64,000 bases of DNA from Porphyromonas uenonis 60-3 (GCF_000174775.1 NZ_ACLR01000170.1:28555-92554), one strand, 5' to 3'; numbered from the stretch's first letter, positions 53,381 to 61,376 are shown. Notes: generated from the letters alone by a model not told the origin. Numbers and translations are program-made.

Positions 53381-55801
53381 CTAAAAGGAGTAGGTGTAGC
53401 TGATGTTGGGCATGATCGGGAAAATCGTCACCTGACGCAAGACGGTGCGGTAGGAGTTGTCGCTTCCGAGTTCGCTCACAGGGGTTACGATGAAGGGGTT
53501 CATCTGATTGTAAACGTTGTAGACGCTTAGGTTCCACAAGCTCTTGCCCCGCTTGTGATGCTTCGTATAGGTGATGCTCAGATCCAGTCGGTGGTAAGGC
53601 TTAAAGCGGTAGTTATTTCGCTCAGCCACATATTCGAGAGATCCATTTACACTCTCCCATGAGAGCGGATCTTTCAGCCCATCGTACTCATGCGTTGCGA
53701 TAGTGCCCGTCTGACCCGAGGCAAAGACCCAAGTAGCGGCAAAGTCCCAGCTCTTGCCCAGCTGATACATCGCAGTAATCTTAAAGTCGTGAATGCGGTC
53801 ATACTTAGCGGGGAAGGTGCGTCCGAAGTTCAGTTCCTCGCCTGGCTGGTCAAAGGTGCGCCACGTGCGAGCCCAGGCGTAGCTCACCCAGCCCGTTAGC
53901 TTGCCCACCTTACGCTGCCAGAGTAGCTCCAGACCGTAAGCCGTGCCACGTCCCATGGCGACCATCTGCTCCCAGTTTGTCGAGACACCATAGAAGAAAG
54001 AACCCTCCTTGTACTCCAGCACATTGCTCATCGGCTTGTAGTAGCCCTCTACCGAGAAGTCTCCCCACTGAGGCACATGGAGGAATAGCCCCGCCGTAAA
54101 GTGGTGCACGTGCATCGGTTTGATGCGGTCCGTCGAGGGCACCCACAGATCCGTAGGCAGGCTCAGACTATTGTTCGTCAGGAGGTGCACATGCTGCGTC
54201 ATCAGAGCGTAGCCCACCTTGGCCGTTAGGGCAGGCGTGATGCGCCAAGCCGCACTCACACGAGGCTCTATATTATGGTAGCCCTTGCCACGCACGTGGT
54301 AGAAACTGTAGCGTAGCCCCGTATTAAAGGTCCACTTGTCCCCCAGCTTCATCTCATCCTCAGCGTAGAGCGAGGCCTCGTGGGCGTAGATCTTAGGATT
54401 GTTGCCGAAGACATTAAAGTCCGTCCCAGTTAAGTCCGAAAGGTCCTTGCCGTTTACCTTTATCGAAGTCATCTCAGGGCGAAAGGTGTGGAAGGTGTAG
54501 TTAGCCCCGAAGAGTAACTGATGCTGCTCCACAGGTGAGTAGTGCAGTTCGCTCGTCAGGAGCCAGTCCTGGATGCCCGAGTCGTAACTCATCGCTACGG
54601 GAGGCTCATCCTTGTCCTCCTGCATCTTCATGCGTAGCCTAGAGCGGTACTGCGTATAGGAGGCTGTGGTATTGAGAAAGAGCTGTCCGTTGATGACATG
54701 GTTCCACCGTAGCGAACCCATCGCATTGCCCCACAGCCAAGACATCTGCTGCTTGTCATCTCTATGAGCATAGCGCGTCCAGACACGGTCGTTGCCGTAA
54801 TAGCCGAAGAGGTACAGCTGGTCTCTATCAGAGAAGCGGTGTGTCACCTTCAAGTTCAGATCGTGAAAGTCATACCCGCCCTTCATCTTCTCGCCATCCT
54901 CACCCTCCTGGCGGTTACGTATCGCAAAAGCCATCGCAGCCAGCAGGTCTAGGTAGGTGCGCCGTGCCGAGAAGTTGAAGGTAGTGCGATCCTTGACTAT
55001 CGGTCCCTCCACATTGATCTTTGAGGAGATCAGTCCGATGCTTGCATTGCCGTGGTACTCCTGCATGTCGCCATCCTTGAGACGTACATCCACGACCGAG
55101 GAGAGACGCCCTCCGAAGCGGGCGGGAAAGGTACCCTTATACAGCGTCACCGACTTGACCGCATCGGGGTTGAAGGTTGAGAAAGCTCCCAGCATGTGAT
55201 TCGGATTGTAGAGCGAGATGCCGTCCATGAGGATCAAGTTTTGGTCTGGATCACCACCACGCACGAAGAGTCCCGACGAACCCTCCGAACCGCTCTGTAC
55301 GCCAGGTAGCAGTTGTAGCGCCTTGATCACATCCTGCTCTCCAAAGAAAGCGGGCAGTCGCTTGATCTCGCTCGCCGATATGTGTTGCGCACCGATCGTA
55401 GCAGTCTCAACACCCGAGGGGTTCGGACTCCCCACCACGACCACCTCGCCGAGTAGCTGACCCTCGATGAGCGAAGCCGAGAGTGTCGTATCGGACGAGA
55501 GGTGCAGACGTATCGTGTCGCTCTGATAGCCCACATAGGAAAACTGTAGGCGCACCTCTCCCGCTGGGAGCGTCAGCGAGTAGTGGCCGAACTCATTCGT
55601 CACGGCACCCGTACGGCTGTTGAGCTCCATCACATTGGCAGCAATCAGCGTCTCGCCACTCTGCGCATCATGCACGAAGCCATTGACCGTGTACTTGCGC
55701 TGCGCTTGCTTTTGTGCTTGCCCGCTAAGTGGCGTGGCGAGCATCATCAGAAGGAGAGCCAGAAGCCCCACTGCAAAGTTATATCGACGTAAATAGGTCA
55801 T
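53381..55801 (-). CDS. TonB-dependent receptor with CarboxypepD_reg-like N-terminus
   Basis: An 806-residue outer-membrane transporter. After the signal peptide (AVGLLALLLMMLATPLSGQAQ) comes a carboxypeptidase-regulatory-like domain (YTVNGFVHDAQSGETLIAANV), then the plug (LPAFFGEQDVIKALQLLPGVQ, GLFVRGGDPDQNLILMDGI cut at the plug core), and a 22-strand-type barrel ending in PNISYTYSF. It imports an unidentified ligand with energy from TonB. It is the first gene of a unit with the DUF4249 lipoprotein and possibly aguA/aguB. Confidence 0.92.
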   Translation of the reverse strand: MTYLRRYNFAVGLLALLLMMLATPLSGQAQKQAQRKYTVNGFVHDAQSGETLIAANVMELNSRTGAVTNEFGHYSLTLPAGEVRLQFSYVGYQSDTIRLHLSSDTTLSASLIEGQLLGEVVVVGSPNPSGVETATIGAQHISASEIKRLPAFFGEQDVIKALQLLPGVQSGSEGSSGLFVRGGDPDQNLILMDGISLYNPNHMLGAFSTFNPDAVKSVTLYKGTFPARFGGRLSSVVDVRLKDGDMQEYHGNASIGLISSKINVEGPIVKDRTTFNFSARRTYLDLLAAMAFAIRNRQEGEDGEKMKGGYDFHDLNLKVTHRFSDRDQLYLFGYYGNDRVWTRYAHRDDKQQMSWLWGNAMGSLRWNHVINGQLFLNTTASYTQYRSRLRMKMQEDKDEPPVAMSYDSGIQDWLLTSELHYSPVEQHQLLFGANYTFHTFRPEMTSIKVNGKDLSDLTGTDFNVFGNNPKIYAHEASLYAEDEMKLGDKWTFNTGLRYSFYHVRGKGYHNIEPRVSAAWRITPALTAKVGYALMTQHVHLLTNNSLSLPTDLWVPSTDRIKPMHVHHFTAGLFLHVPQWGDFSVEGYYKPMSNVLEYKEGSFFYGVSTNWEQMVAMGRGTAYGLELLWQRKVGKLTGWVSYAWARTWRTFDQPGEELNFGRTFPAKYDRIHDFKITAMYQLGKSWDFAATWVFASGQTGTIATHEYDGLKDPLSWESVNGSLEYVAERNNYRFKPYHRLDLSITYTKHHKRGKSLWNLSVYNVYNQMNPFIVTPVSELGSDNSYRTVLRQVTIFPIMPNISYTYSF

Positions 55802-55888
55802 GAGTAAGTTGCTATACGTTGCTAAATGAGAGTTTAAAGTGTGGTTACCGACTGTCAGTTCACGCTCCGACCCCGTAGTTAATGGCTA

Positions 55889-55896
55889 CAAAGATA
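55889..55896 (-). promoter_or_regulatory. -7 box of the TonB receptor
   Basis: TATCTTTG on the minus strand, about 88 bp upstream of the receptor start. Confidence 0.55.
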
Positions 55897-55903
55897 CTGA
55901 ATT

Positions 55904-55937
55904 AGAGGTTAGAAGTTAGAGATTAGAGGTTAGAGAC
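55904..55937. repeat. Degenerate heptamer array (TTAGAGR)
   Basis: GTTAGAA, GTTAGAG, ATTAGAG, GTTAGAG on a 7-bp step, directly before the large inverted repeat. Confidence 0.7.
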
Positions 55938-55939
55938 CA

Positions 55940-56059
55940 GTAACCCTTTGTAGGGACGCTCGCTCTGAGCGTCCGTTGTATCAAAAGTTACGAAGTCAGT
56001 ACTCGTTTTGTTCTGTTCGACAACGGACGCTCAGAGCGAGCGTCCCTACAAAGGGTTAC
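55940..56059. repeat. Perfect 40-bp inverted repeat with 40-nt loop
   Basis: The left arm 55940-55979 (begins GTAACCCTTTGTAGGGACGC) is the exact reverse complement of the right arm 56020-56059. The loop 55980-56019 is AT-richer. Each arm itself contains GACGCTC / GAGCGTC. No mismatches in 40 bp means recent or selected symmetry. The arm ends share 19 bp with the repeat block at 24748-24766. Confidence 0.85.
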
Positions 56060-56091
56060 ACGTCTCGCTTTGATGCGTACGTGGATATTTT

Positions 56092-56212
56092 CAAACCGCC
56101 ACGTGGAAAACGAAAATTCTCCACGGAGCCAAGAAATAAAAGTTCGGAAGAATGAAATCAAAGTTCCGAGGAATTTGTCCGTTCCTCCGTGGAGATTTTC
56201 GATTTCCTACCG
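56092..56212 (-). mobile_element. MITE-like repeat, copy D (short, inverted core)
   Basis: Contains the inner arms TTCTCCACGGAG and CTCCGTGGAGA and core units GTTCGGAAGAATGAAATC. The outer left arm is degenerate. The right arm GATTTCCTACCGAGGAAACT runs straight into the 22-bp array. Confidence 0.65.
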
Positions 56213-56308
56213 AGGAAACTGGAGTTTCCTCCGTATGAAACTAGAGTTTCTCCCGCATGAAACTGGAGTTTCCTTCGCATGAAACTGGAGTTTCACCCGC
56301 ATGAAACT
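56213..56308. repeat. 22-bp tandem array, GAAACT-SS-AGTTTC type
   Basis: Four full units and a partial one, each with GAAACTGGAGTTTC or GAAACTAGAGTTTC and a CCGTATG/CCGCATG spacer. Same family as 15534-15710 and 63935-64000. Confidence 0.85.
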
Positions 56309-56375
56309 GTCGGAGCCTCTGAAAAAAGCGAAAGATTATCCCTTCCTGTGCTTCAATATGGCACACCCTGCGGTG

Positions 56376-56383
56376 TACCTTTG
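56376..56383 (+). promoter_or_regulatory. -7 box of the Trp-rich protein gene
   Basis: TACCTTTG on the plus strand, 30 bp before the ATG at 56414. It excludes the start at 56279, which lies inside the repeat array. Confidence 0.65.
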
Positions 56384-56413
56384 CACTGTGTTCAACAAAT
56401 CAGATTAAGAACT

Positions 56414-56950
56414 ATGGATACAAATGACTTACTAAAGAGGCAGCTGGACGAGACTGCTTGGAGAGAAATCACAGATGAGTTCCCCTGGACATTAGAGACC
56501 CTCAGGAAGTATGGCAAGAAGCTAGACTGGGAATTCGTCTCTAGCAACCCCGAGATCCTATGGACACCCGAGATGCTCGAGGAGTTCGAGCATTGGATAA
56601 ACTGGACGAGACTCTCTCAGACTGATTGCGACACCATTCTAACAGTAGACTGCTTGGAGCGGTTTGCAGACTACTGGGACTGGGATAAACTATCTGAGAA
56701 TGAGTCCATACCACTGGACTATGATACGATAGATCGCTTCATCGACAAGTGGAACTGGGCCGCGCTAATAGACCACAGTCACTGGAGGGGTGCAGACCTT
56801 GGGGCATCGCATCTGTACAGCTATGAATTCCTAGAGCGCTACGCTAGCCGCATCCCCGCAAATGCGCTGGAAGAGTCTCAGCTGTGGTTCACCATCAAGG
56901 AGCAGCGCAAGAAAGAGTTGCATCGCCAGATCGCCTGTGGAGAGGCGTAG
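56414..56950 (+). CDS. Unknown Trp-rich repeat protein
   Basis: A 178-residue acidic protein I do not recognise. It holds about four degenerate units of some 25-30 residues built on W.W/LS patterns: LDWEFVSSNPEILWTPEML, INWTRLSQTDCD, WDWDKLSENESIP and WNWAALIDHSHW. Spacing of the WxW parts is regular, which suggests a small helical solenoid. There is no signal peptide or membrane segment. Similar WDWxxLSxN repeats occur in uncharacterised Bacteroidota proteins, as far as I recall. The start is fixed by the promoter. Confidence 0.7.
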   Translation: MDTNDLLKRQLDETAWREITDEFPWTLETLRKYGKKLDWEFVSSNPEILWTPEMLEEFEHWINWTRLSQTDCDTILTVDCLERFADYWDWDKLSENESIPLDYDTIDRFIDKWNWAALIDHSHWRGADLGASHLYSYEFLERYASRIPANALEESQLWFTIKEQRKKELHRQIACGEA

Positions 56951-56956
56951 CTCGCT

Positions 56957-56992
56957 AGAGATTAGATGTTAGAAGTTAGAGATTAGAGGTGC
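56957..56992. repeat. Degenerate heptamer array (TTAGAGR)
   Basis: ATTAGAT, GTTAGAA, GTTAGAG, ATTAGAG directly after the Trp-rich gene, a fifth block of the family. Confidence 0.65.
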
Positions 56993-57026
56993 TTGCCTCT
57001 GGTCTCTATGCAACAAGAAAAAGTGT

Positions 57027-57221
57027 GCAGCCCACGCTCGCCCCGCTATTGTATGTTTCGGTAAAAGGTTGTACCTCAGTGGCGCAGTAGGGGAGCTCTC
57101 TCCTCACTGTCACATGAAACATACGAAGCGATTGTGCTTATCTCGAAGTCGGGAACGTAGGAAATTCAAGACTTGTTCGGAGAGTAGGCATAGTGGTTTC
57201 CACGCAAAGAGCGTGGGCTGC
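57027..57221. ncRNA. Candidate structured RNA of unknown class
   Basis: Nested complementary segments: GCAGCCCACGCTC (57027-57039) with GAGCGTGGGCTGC (57209-57221), perfect 13 bp. Inside, GTATGTTTC (57051-57059) pairs with GAAACATAC (57116-57124), with a further hairpin about CAGT...GGGGAG-CTCT-CTCC...ACTG. A second inner arm forms near 57143-57180 (CGAAGTC / GACTTGTTCG). The result is a three-way junction. CTGCT at 57218-57222 can also pair with AGCAG at 57279-57283 as an alternative, and CGTAGGA (57156-57162) with TCCTACG (57248-57254). No reverse transcriptase follows, so it is not a retron. Strand of transcription unknown. Confidence 0.45.
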
Positions 57222-57385
57222 TATCAACGTATCTCTGAATCAAGGTATCCTACGACCTCCGACTTAGAACGTAGTACAGCAGCACCACGCTTCTTTTGTT
57301 TTATGGAGCTCATCGAATAGAAATCAAAACGTAGGAAACGTGCTCTCCCTACCCCTACAGAGAGCCACTAAACAAACAAAACACT

Positions 57386-57625
57386 ATGTCACAGATGATC
57401 AATCGCACTAAGGAGCTAATCCGAATTAGCCCAAAAGACCCTAGAGTCCTTGAGTACTCCACTAATGATGGCAGAGTTTGGACGAGGCGCTATAAAGCCT
57501 CCTCCATTCAAGGAGACTTTGAGGATCTGACGGACAACGGAAAAGAAATCCTAGCAACTTGCGAAAAGGGATTGTTCTACTCGACTAATGAAGGGAGAGT
57601 CTGGACTAGGCGAAACAGCCGCTAA
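57386..57625 (+). CDS. Small protein with two Asp-box-like units
   Basis: A 79-residue basic protein. YSTNDGRVWTRR (24-35) and YSTNEGRVWTRR (65-76) are nearly identical and match the Asp-box (S-x-D/N-x-G-x-x-W) of BNR beta-propellers. GKEILATCEKGLF before the second unit looks like the preceding strand of a propeller blade. Two blades cannot make a propeller alone, so it may oligomerise or be a fragment. No signal peptide. It follows the structured region at 57.0-57.3 kb by about 100 bp. Confidence 0.65.
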   Translation: MSQMINRTKELIRISPKDPRVLEYSTNDGRVWTRRYKASSIQGDFEDLTDNGKEILATCEKGLFYSTNEGRVWTRRNSR

Positions 57626-57637
57626 CACGGTATGGTG

Positions 57638-57676
57638 GTAATAGGTCGGGACAACTAGTTCGTCCTGACCTATTAT
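57638..57676 (+). terminator. Hairpin after the Asp-box gene
   Basis: AATAGGTCGGGAC pairs with GTCCTGACCTATT (one mismatched pair) around AACTAGTTC. The tail is only weakly T-rich. Confidence 0.5.
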
Positions 57677-57694
57677 CTTACTTGTCCCTGCCGA

Positions 57695-57702
57695 TAACTT
57701 TG
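57695..57702 (+). promoter_or_regulatory. -7 box of the sodium channel gene
   Basis: TAACTTTG, 9 bp before the ATG at 57712. The leader would be very short, so the ATG at 57721 three codons on may be the real start. Confidence 0.5.
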
Positions 57703-57711
57703 CTGTGATCA

Positions 57712-58545
57712 ATGAAGCTTATGAAAGGGAGTAGATTGAAGCGTGGTAATAAGTCCGTTGCTCAGCTGAAGAAGATTGTCAAGCTACTTCGAGTGCTAGA
57801 CTGGGTAGCAGACTTGGTGATTATATCCAATGTCGTCTGCATCGTCATATTGCTAAATAATGAGACCTCGCCACAGATGACGAAGTGGATCGAGATCTTT
57901 CTTGACATTAGCCTAGTGGTACTTTTCATAGAGCTGGGGGTGCGTATGTACTACAAGCGCAACTTCTGGCGTACGCCTGGGGATGTCTTTGATCTCGTTG
58001 TCACGACAGTTTGTGCGGTGAGCTTTATGCCGAGCTTGATCTCGCTGAGAACACTGCGATTAGTCCGACTGATTCGCATGCTCCGCATCTTCTCGATCAA
58101 TAAGCACATGCGTCTCTTCTCAGAGGCGATGGTTAAGTCGTTGCCTCGTGTAGCTTGGTCGAGTGGCTTCTTTGGGATGACGCTACTCATCTATGCAATC
58201 ATAGGAATGGACAGCTATGGTGCGACGGCTCCTGAGTACTTTGGCTCTTTAAGCCGCTCGCTCTTTACGCTATTTCAAGTTATGTCGCTAGAGTCTTGGG
58301 CATCAGCTGTCGCTCGTCCTATCATGAGTGTGCATCCGCTGGCATGGCTCTATTTCGTCAGTTACATACTGATCGCCTCGTATATCCTACTGAGTCTTGT
58401 GGCTGGTGTGATCACCGCAACGACGGTAGAGGTCTACGAGCATGAGGAGTCTCACAAGGATATCCTCACTGCTATAAAAAAGCTACAGAAGCAGGTCGAT
58501 GAGCTCTCCAAGCGACTACCCTCAGAGAACGACAAGAAGGAATAG
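57712..58545 (+). CDS. Bacterial voltage-gated sodium channel (NaChBac family)
   Basis: A 277-residue six-helix channel subunit; four are expected to form the pore. S1-S3 lie at about 29-108. S4 (111-126) carries Arg at every third position (R113, R116, R119, R122, R125) as the voltage sensor. S5 is about 150-168. The selectivity filter LESWAS (193-198) matches the NaChBac TLESWAS motif, and S6 is about 211-238. A C-terminal coiled coil (ILTAIKKLQKQVDELSKRL) ends the protein as in known members. A possible start at M4 would shorten it by three residues. Such channels are unexpected in a gut or oral anaerobe and could serve Na+-linked bioenergetics or motility-free signalling. Confidence 0.9.
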   Translation: MKLMKGSRLKRGNKSVAQLKKIVKLLRVLDWVADLVIISNVVCIVILLNNETSPQMTKWIEIFLDISLVVLFIELGVRMYYKRNFWRTPGDVFDLVVTTVCAVSFMPSLISLRTLRLVRLIRMLRIFSINKHMRLFSEAMVKSLPRVAWSSGFFGMTLLIYAIIGMDSYGATAPEYFGSLSRSLFTLFQVMSLESWASAVARPIMSVHPLAWLYFVSYILIASYILLSLVAGVITATTVEVYEHEESHKDILTAIKKLQKQVDELSKRLPSENDKKE

Positions 58546-58587
58546 CTGTGTGGAGTCTTGTGCCACGGTTTGGCAGAGCCAATGTTG

Positions 58588-58595
58588 TATCTTTG
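58588..58595 (+). promoter_or_regulatory. -7 box of the WYL regulator gene
   Basis: TATCTTTG, 27 bp before the ATG at 58623, with TTTG at 58569-58572 as a possible upstream element at a short spacing. It excludes the start at 58548. Confidence 0.6.
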
Positions 58596-58622
58596 CCCTT
58601 AGAGAAAGAGACTAATAGTTGT

Positions 58623-59588
58623 ATGGCAAACAAATTCGGACGATATGTCTGGCTGATTGAGCAATTTCGCCAATACGGGCGACTGACCTTTGAGGAGATT
58701 AGTCGCCACTGGGTGGATAGCGGGCTGAGCTATGAGGAGCCTTTGCCGAAGCGCACCTTTCACAATCATCGGGCGGCGATCCTAGACATCTTTCAGGTGG
58801 ATATCTTATGTGACCCCCAGGATGGTTACCGCTACTACATTGATAATCCTGAGGAGCTGGAGCAGGACAACCTGCGCAGCTGGCTCATAGACTCCTACAC
58901 GGCGATGAATCAGATACAAGCCGACAGCAAGCTCCAGGGGCGAATTCTCTTCGAGCATGTCCCCTCTGGTCGTAAGTGGCTCAACGTGATTGCCGAGGCG
59001 ATGCGTCATGGCAAGGTTATCCAGATGACTTACCAAGCGTTTGGCAGACCCGAGGCTTACAGCTTTGAGGCGGAGCCTTACTACCTCAAAGTGGCGAATC
59101 GCAGATGGTATCTCCTGGCTCGTAGCCCTTACTACTCAGCTCGCAATGAGGAGCTCAACGCTGAGGACGGGGGCTCGCGCCCCAAGGATGTCTATCTAGT
59201 CTATGCTCTGGATCGCATCTTAGCTTGCGAACCGCTAGAGGAGAGCTTTGAGATGGATGAGACCTTTGATATAGAGGCTTACTACCGAGGCTGTTGTGGG
59301 GTGATTCACTCCGAGGAGGAGCCTGTGCGTCTGCTAGTCAATGCCTATGGTCAGGGTGCGGACTACCTTCGCACGCTACCGATACATGAGTCGCAGAGAG
59401 AGCTGCCCTCAGAGGTGGAGGGTGTGGCTTGCTTTGAGCTGGAGGTCTGTCCTACGTATGATCTTTATCAAGCTCTATTAGCAATGGGCGATCAGATTGA
59501 AGTGCTGGAGCCTCAGTCCGTACGAGAGGAGATGTATAACTTTGCCAAGAATCTTATGGCATACTACGAGCCAACCTCCGAAGCGTGA
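58623..59588 (+). CDS. WYL-domain transcriptional regulator
   Basis: A 321-residue protein. The N-terminal part (ANKFGRYVWLIEQFRQYGRLTFEEISRHW, split) is a winged-helix-like DNA-binding region. Residues about 115-220 form the WYL domain (VIQMTYQAFGRPEAYSFEAEPYYLKVANRRWYLLAR), with conserved Tyr/Trp/Leu positions. A WCX C-terminal extension (CCGVIHSEEEPVRLLVNAYGQGADYLR) follows. WYL proteins bind nucleic acid or nucleotide ligands and often regulate defence or DNA-repair genes. Its stop overlaps the exonuclease start. Confidence 0.85.
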   Translation: MANKFGRYVWLIEQFRQYGRLTFEEISRHWVDSGLSYEEPLPKRTFHNHRAAILDIFQVDILCDPQDGYRYYIDNPEELEQDNLRSWLIDSYTAMNQIQADSKLQGRILFEHVPSGRKWLNVIAEAMRHGKVIQMTYQAFGRPEAYSFEAEPYYLKVANRRWYLLARSPYYSARNEELNAEDGGSRPKDVYLVYALDRILACEPLEESFEMDETFDIEAYYRGCCGVIHSEEEPVRLLVNAYGQGADYLRTLPIHESQRELPSEVEGVACFELEVCPTYDLYQALLAMGDQIEVLEPQSVREEMYNFAKNLMAYYEPTSEA

Positions 59589-60157
59589 TGAATACATTAG
59601 ACTTTATAGCCATTGACTTTGAGACCGCCACGGGACAGCGCACCTCCATCTGTGAGGTGGGGATCTGTCTGGTCCGCAACGGAGAGATTGCTGAGACGCG
59701 CTCTTGGCTGGTGCAGCCTGAGGGCAACCGATACAGCTACTGGAATATGCAGTGCCATGGCATCCGTCCTGAGGATACGAAGAGGGCTCCTTCGTTTGCC
59801 GAGGTGTGGCAAGAGATAGCAGAGCAATACATAGGCGAGGGTGCCTTGCTGGTAGCGCACAATGTGCCGTTTGATCGAAGTTGCCTGGAGCAGGCAGCAC
59901 AGCTCTACGAGCTCACGCTCCCCGAGCTGCAGTGGGACTGCTCGCTACGCCGTGCTCGCCAGATCTACGACTACGGCTGCCATACGCTCGCCTACCTCTG
60001 CGAGCAACTATCCATCCCCGAGGGGAGGCACCACCGCGCAGGCGACGACGCCGAGATGTGCGCCCGCCTCTACCTACGCGAGCTACACGACAGTTACGAG
60101 AGCTACACGTCAGTACCCAATTCTAAGCTGTTTGAGATTGAGAGCGATCCTTTATGA
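59588..60157 (+). CDS. DEDDh 3'-5' exonuclease (DnaQ-like)
   Basis: A 189-residue exonuclease. Motif Exo I is DFIAIDFETATGQR (acidic pair), Exo II is in LLVAHNVPFDRSCLEQAA and Exo III in HHRAGDDAEMCARLYL with the His of the DEDDh type. It acts on DNA or RNA 3' ends; it is not obviously the polymerase III epsilon subunit. It starts within the stop of the WYL gene (TGATG junction), so the two are coupled and the WYL protein may control it. Confidence 0.9.
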   Translation: MNTLDFIAIDFETATGQRTSICEVGICLVRNGEIAETRSWLVQPEGNRYSYWNMQCHGIRPEDTKRAPSFAEVWQEIAEQYIGEGALLVAHNVPFDRSCLEQAAQLYELTLPELQWDCSLRRARQIYDYGCHTLAYLCEQLSIPEGRHHRAGDDAEMCARLYLRELHDSYESYTSVPNSKLFEIESDPL

Positions 60158-60247
60158 TTGCCTATAGATTAGCAAGCTTCTAGATCCCGCAAGTCGGGTA
60201 GCACGATGAGACGGGTGATGATTTGCGGCATTTAGGATTCATAATAG

Positions 60248-60296
60248 AGAGACTCCCCTCGGTCGGATCGTGTCCGGCTGAGGGGAGTCTCTTTTG
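60248..60296. terminator. Bidirectional intrinsic terminator
   Basis: AGAGACTCCCCTC pairs perfectly with GAGGGGAGTCTCT. The loop has a small stem (GGTCGGA / TCCGGCT), and TTTTGCG follows. It separates the exonuclease from the convergent lipoprotein gene at 60327. Confidence 0.8.
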
Positions 60297-60326
60297 CGTG
60301 TGGGGGAGGGTTAGTCCCTCGGAGCA

Positions 60327-61238
60327 TTATCTCCGACCATAGCTGATCTGGAAGGTCAGTCGAAAGCCAGGATGATCTTCTTCCCTTTCTGTAAACATAA
60401 CCCCTCTGAGCGGTGTCTTCGGGTCAAACTTCGTATTGTAAGCTACATAGGCATTGTCTCTTCCTAGCACAGTAAATTGAGCATCTTCCGTGAAGCCATA
60501 GTGCTCCATAATCTTAAGCAACTCCTTCTGCACTTTTAGGTCCTTAGGCTCTGTGAAAGTCTCAGGTTTTACCAGATAGTCCATAGCAAAGTGGCGGTAG
60601 AGCCCCATCCGAATGTAGACGGGTGCGCCTGGCATAGAGTGGTTGTAGGCGAGGAAGTCCATGCAGAACTGAGATTTCGTATCTATCTCCTTGCCATTTT
60701 CATCCTTTTTATTGGGAGACACAAATCGGTAGAATAACTTGCCCTCTGGATCTTTTGCGTCAGCCTCATAGATCCAGCCGAAGGGAGTTACGGCAGACTT
60801 GAAGAGGTCGAGCTTGTCGGGCTTGAAGTCCTCCTCCTTAGGGATGTAGATAGGTGCGAAGTACTGCTGATCTTCAGCAGAGGCATCCAGCCCTAAATAG
60901 CGCGACTTATCGATATTGTTAGGCTTCGTTACGGACACCTTACAGACTTTTGTTACGTTGCCAGCGGTCGCTTTAACCTCTGCCTCTCCCTCAGCGATAG
61001 CCTTCAGGACACCCTTCTCACATACGGTGACCACCTGCGTGTTGGTAGACTCGAAGGTGACCTTGAGATCTTTTGGGTAGACGTTTACTTCGAGTTTATA
61101 GGTCTCTCCGACGAGTAGCTTTACCGCTTCGGGGATGCTGATCTTCACCTCAACGGGTTTGTCTTTTTCCTTACAGGCTCCTAGTCCCATACAGCAGATG
61201 AGTATGGTGACGAGAGTTATGAGTTTCTTTTGTGTCAT
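60327..61238 (-). CDS. BIG2-domain lipoprotein
   Basis: A 303-residue lipoprotein. The start at 61238 gives the signal peptide LITLVTILICCMGLGAC with lipobox Cys about 23; a longer start would lie before the -7 box at 61283. Residues about 30-105 are a bacterial Ig-like group 2 domain (AVKLLVGETYKLEVNVYPKD, TQVVTVCEKGVLKAIAEGEA, VKATAGNVTKVCKVSV), and the last 190 residues are a domain I do not recognise, rich in Tyr and Phe. It probably sits on the cell surface or the outer membrane. No partner gene suggests a ligand. Confidence 0.8.
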   Translation of the reverse strand: MTQKKLITLVTILICCMGLGACKEKDKPVEVKISIPEAVKLLVGETYKLEVNVYPKDLKVTFESTNTQVVTVCEKGVLKAIAEGEAEVKATAGNVTKVCKVSVTKPNNIDKSRYLGLDASAEDQQYFAPIYIPKEEDFKPDKLDLFKSAVTPFGWIYEADAKDPEGKLFYRFVSPNKKDENGKEIDTKSQFCMDFLAYNHSMPGAPVYIRMGLYRHFAMDYLVKPETFTEPKDLKVQKELLKIMEHYGFTEDAQFTVLGRDNAYVAYNTKFDPKTPLRGVMFTEREEDHPGFRLTFQISYGRR

Positions 61239-61282
61239 GAGATTATTGTTTAAAGTGATGTGATTCAAACCGAATTGTGCTA

Positions 61283-61290
61283 CAAAGATA
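61283..61290 (-). promoter_or_regulatory. -7 box of the BIG2 lipoprotein
   Basis: TATCTTTG on the minus strand, about 45 bp upstream of the ATG at 61238. Confidence 0.6.
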
Positions 61291-61330
61291 TAGCCTTTTT
61301 CGAAGCCATGCAAGTAGAGACCGCACAGCA

Positions 61331-61376
61331 TAGAGGCTCTCTAGGCACCTGAGACTGTGATGCCGAGAGGCCTCTA
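61331..61376 (-). terminator. Hairpin after ahpF
   Basis: AGAGGCCTCTCGGCA pairs with TGCCTAGAGAGCCTCT across 13 nt. There is no T-run, so its role as a terminator is tentative. Confidence 0.4.

Noticed and set aside
53381..55801. Vitamin B12 receptor (BtuB) or siderophore receptor
   Set aside because: No cobalamin riboswitch, Fur-like site or associated biosynthesis gene supports a substrate. Only the receptor class is supported.
57027..57221. Retron msr-msd RNA
   Set aside because: Complementary ends fit, but no reverse transcriptase gene lies on either side. The next genes encode a 79-residue Asp-box protein and a sodium channel.
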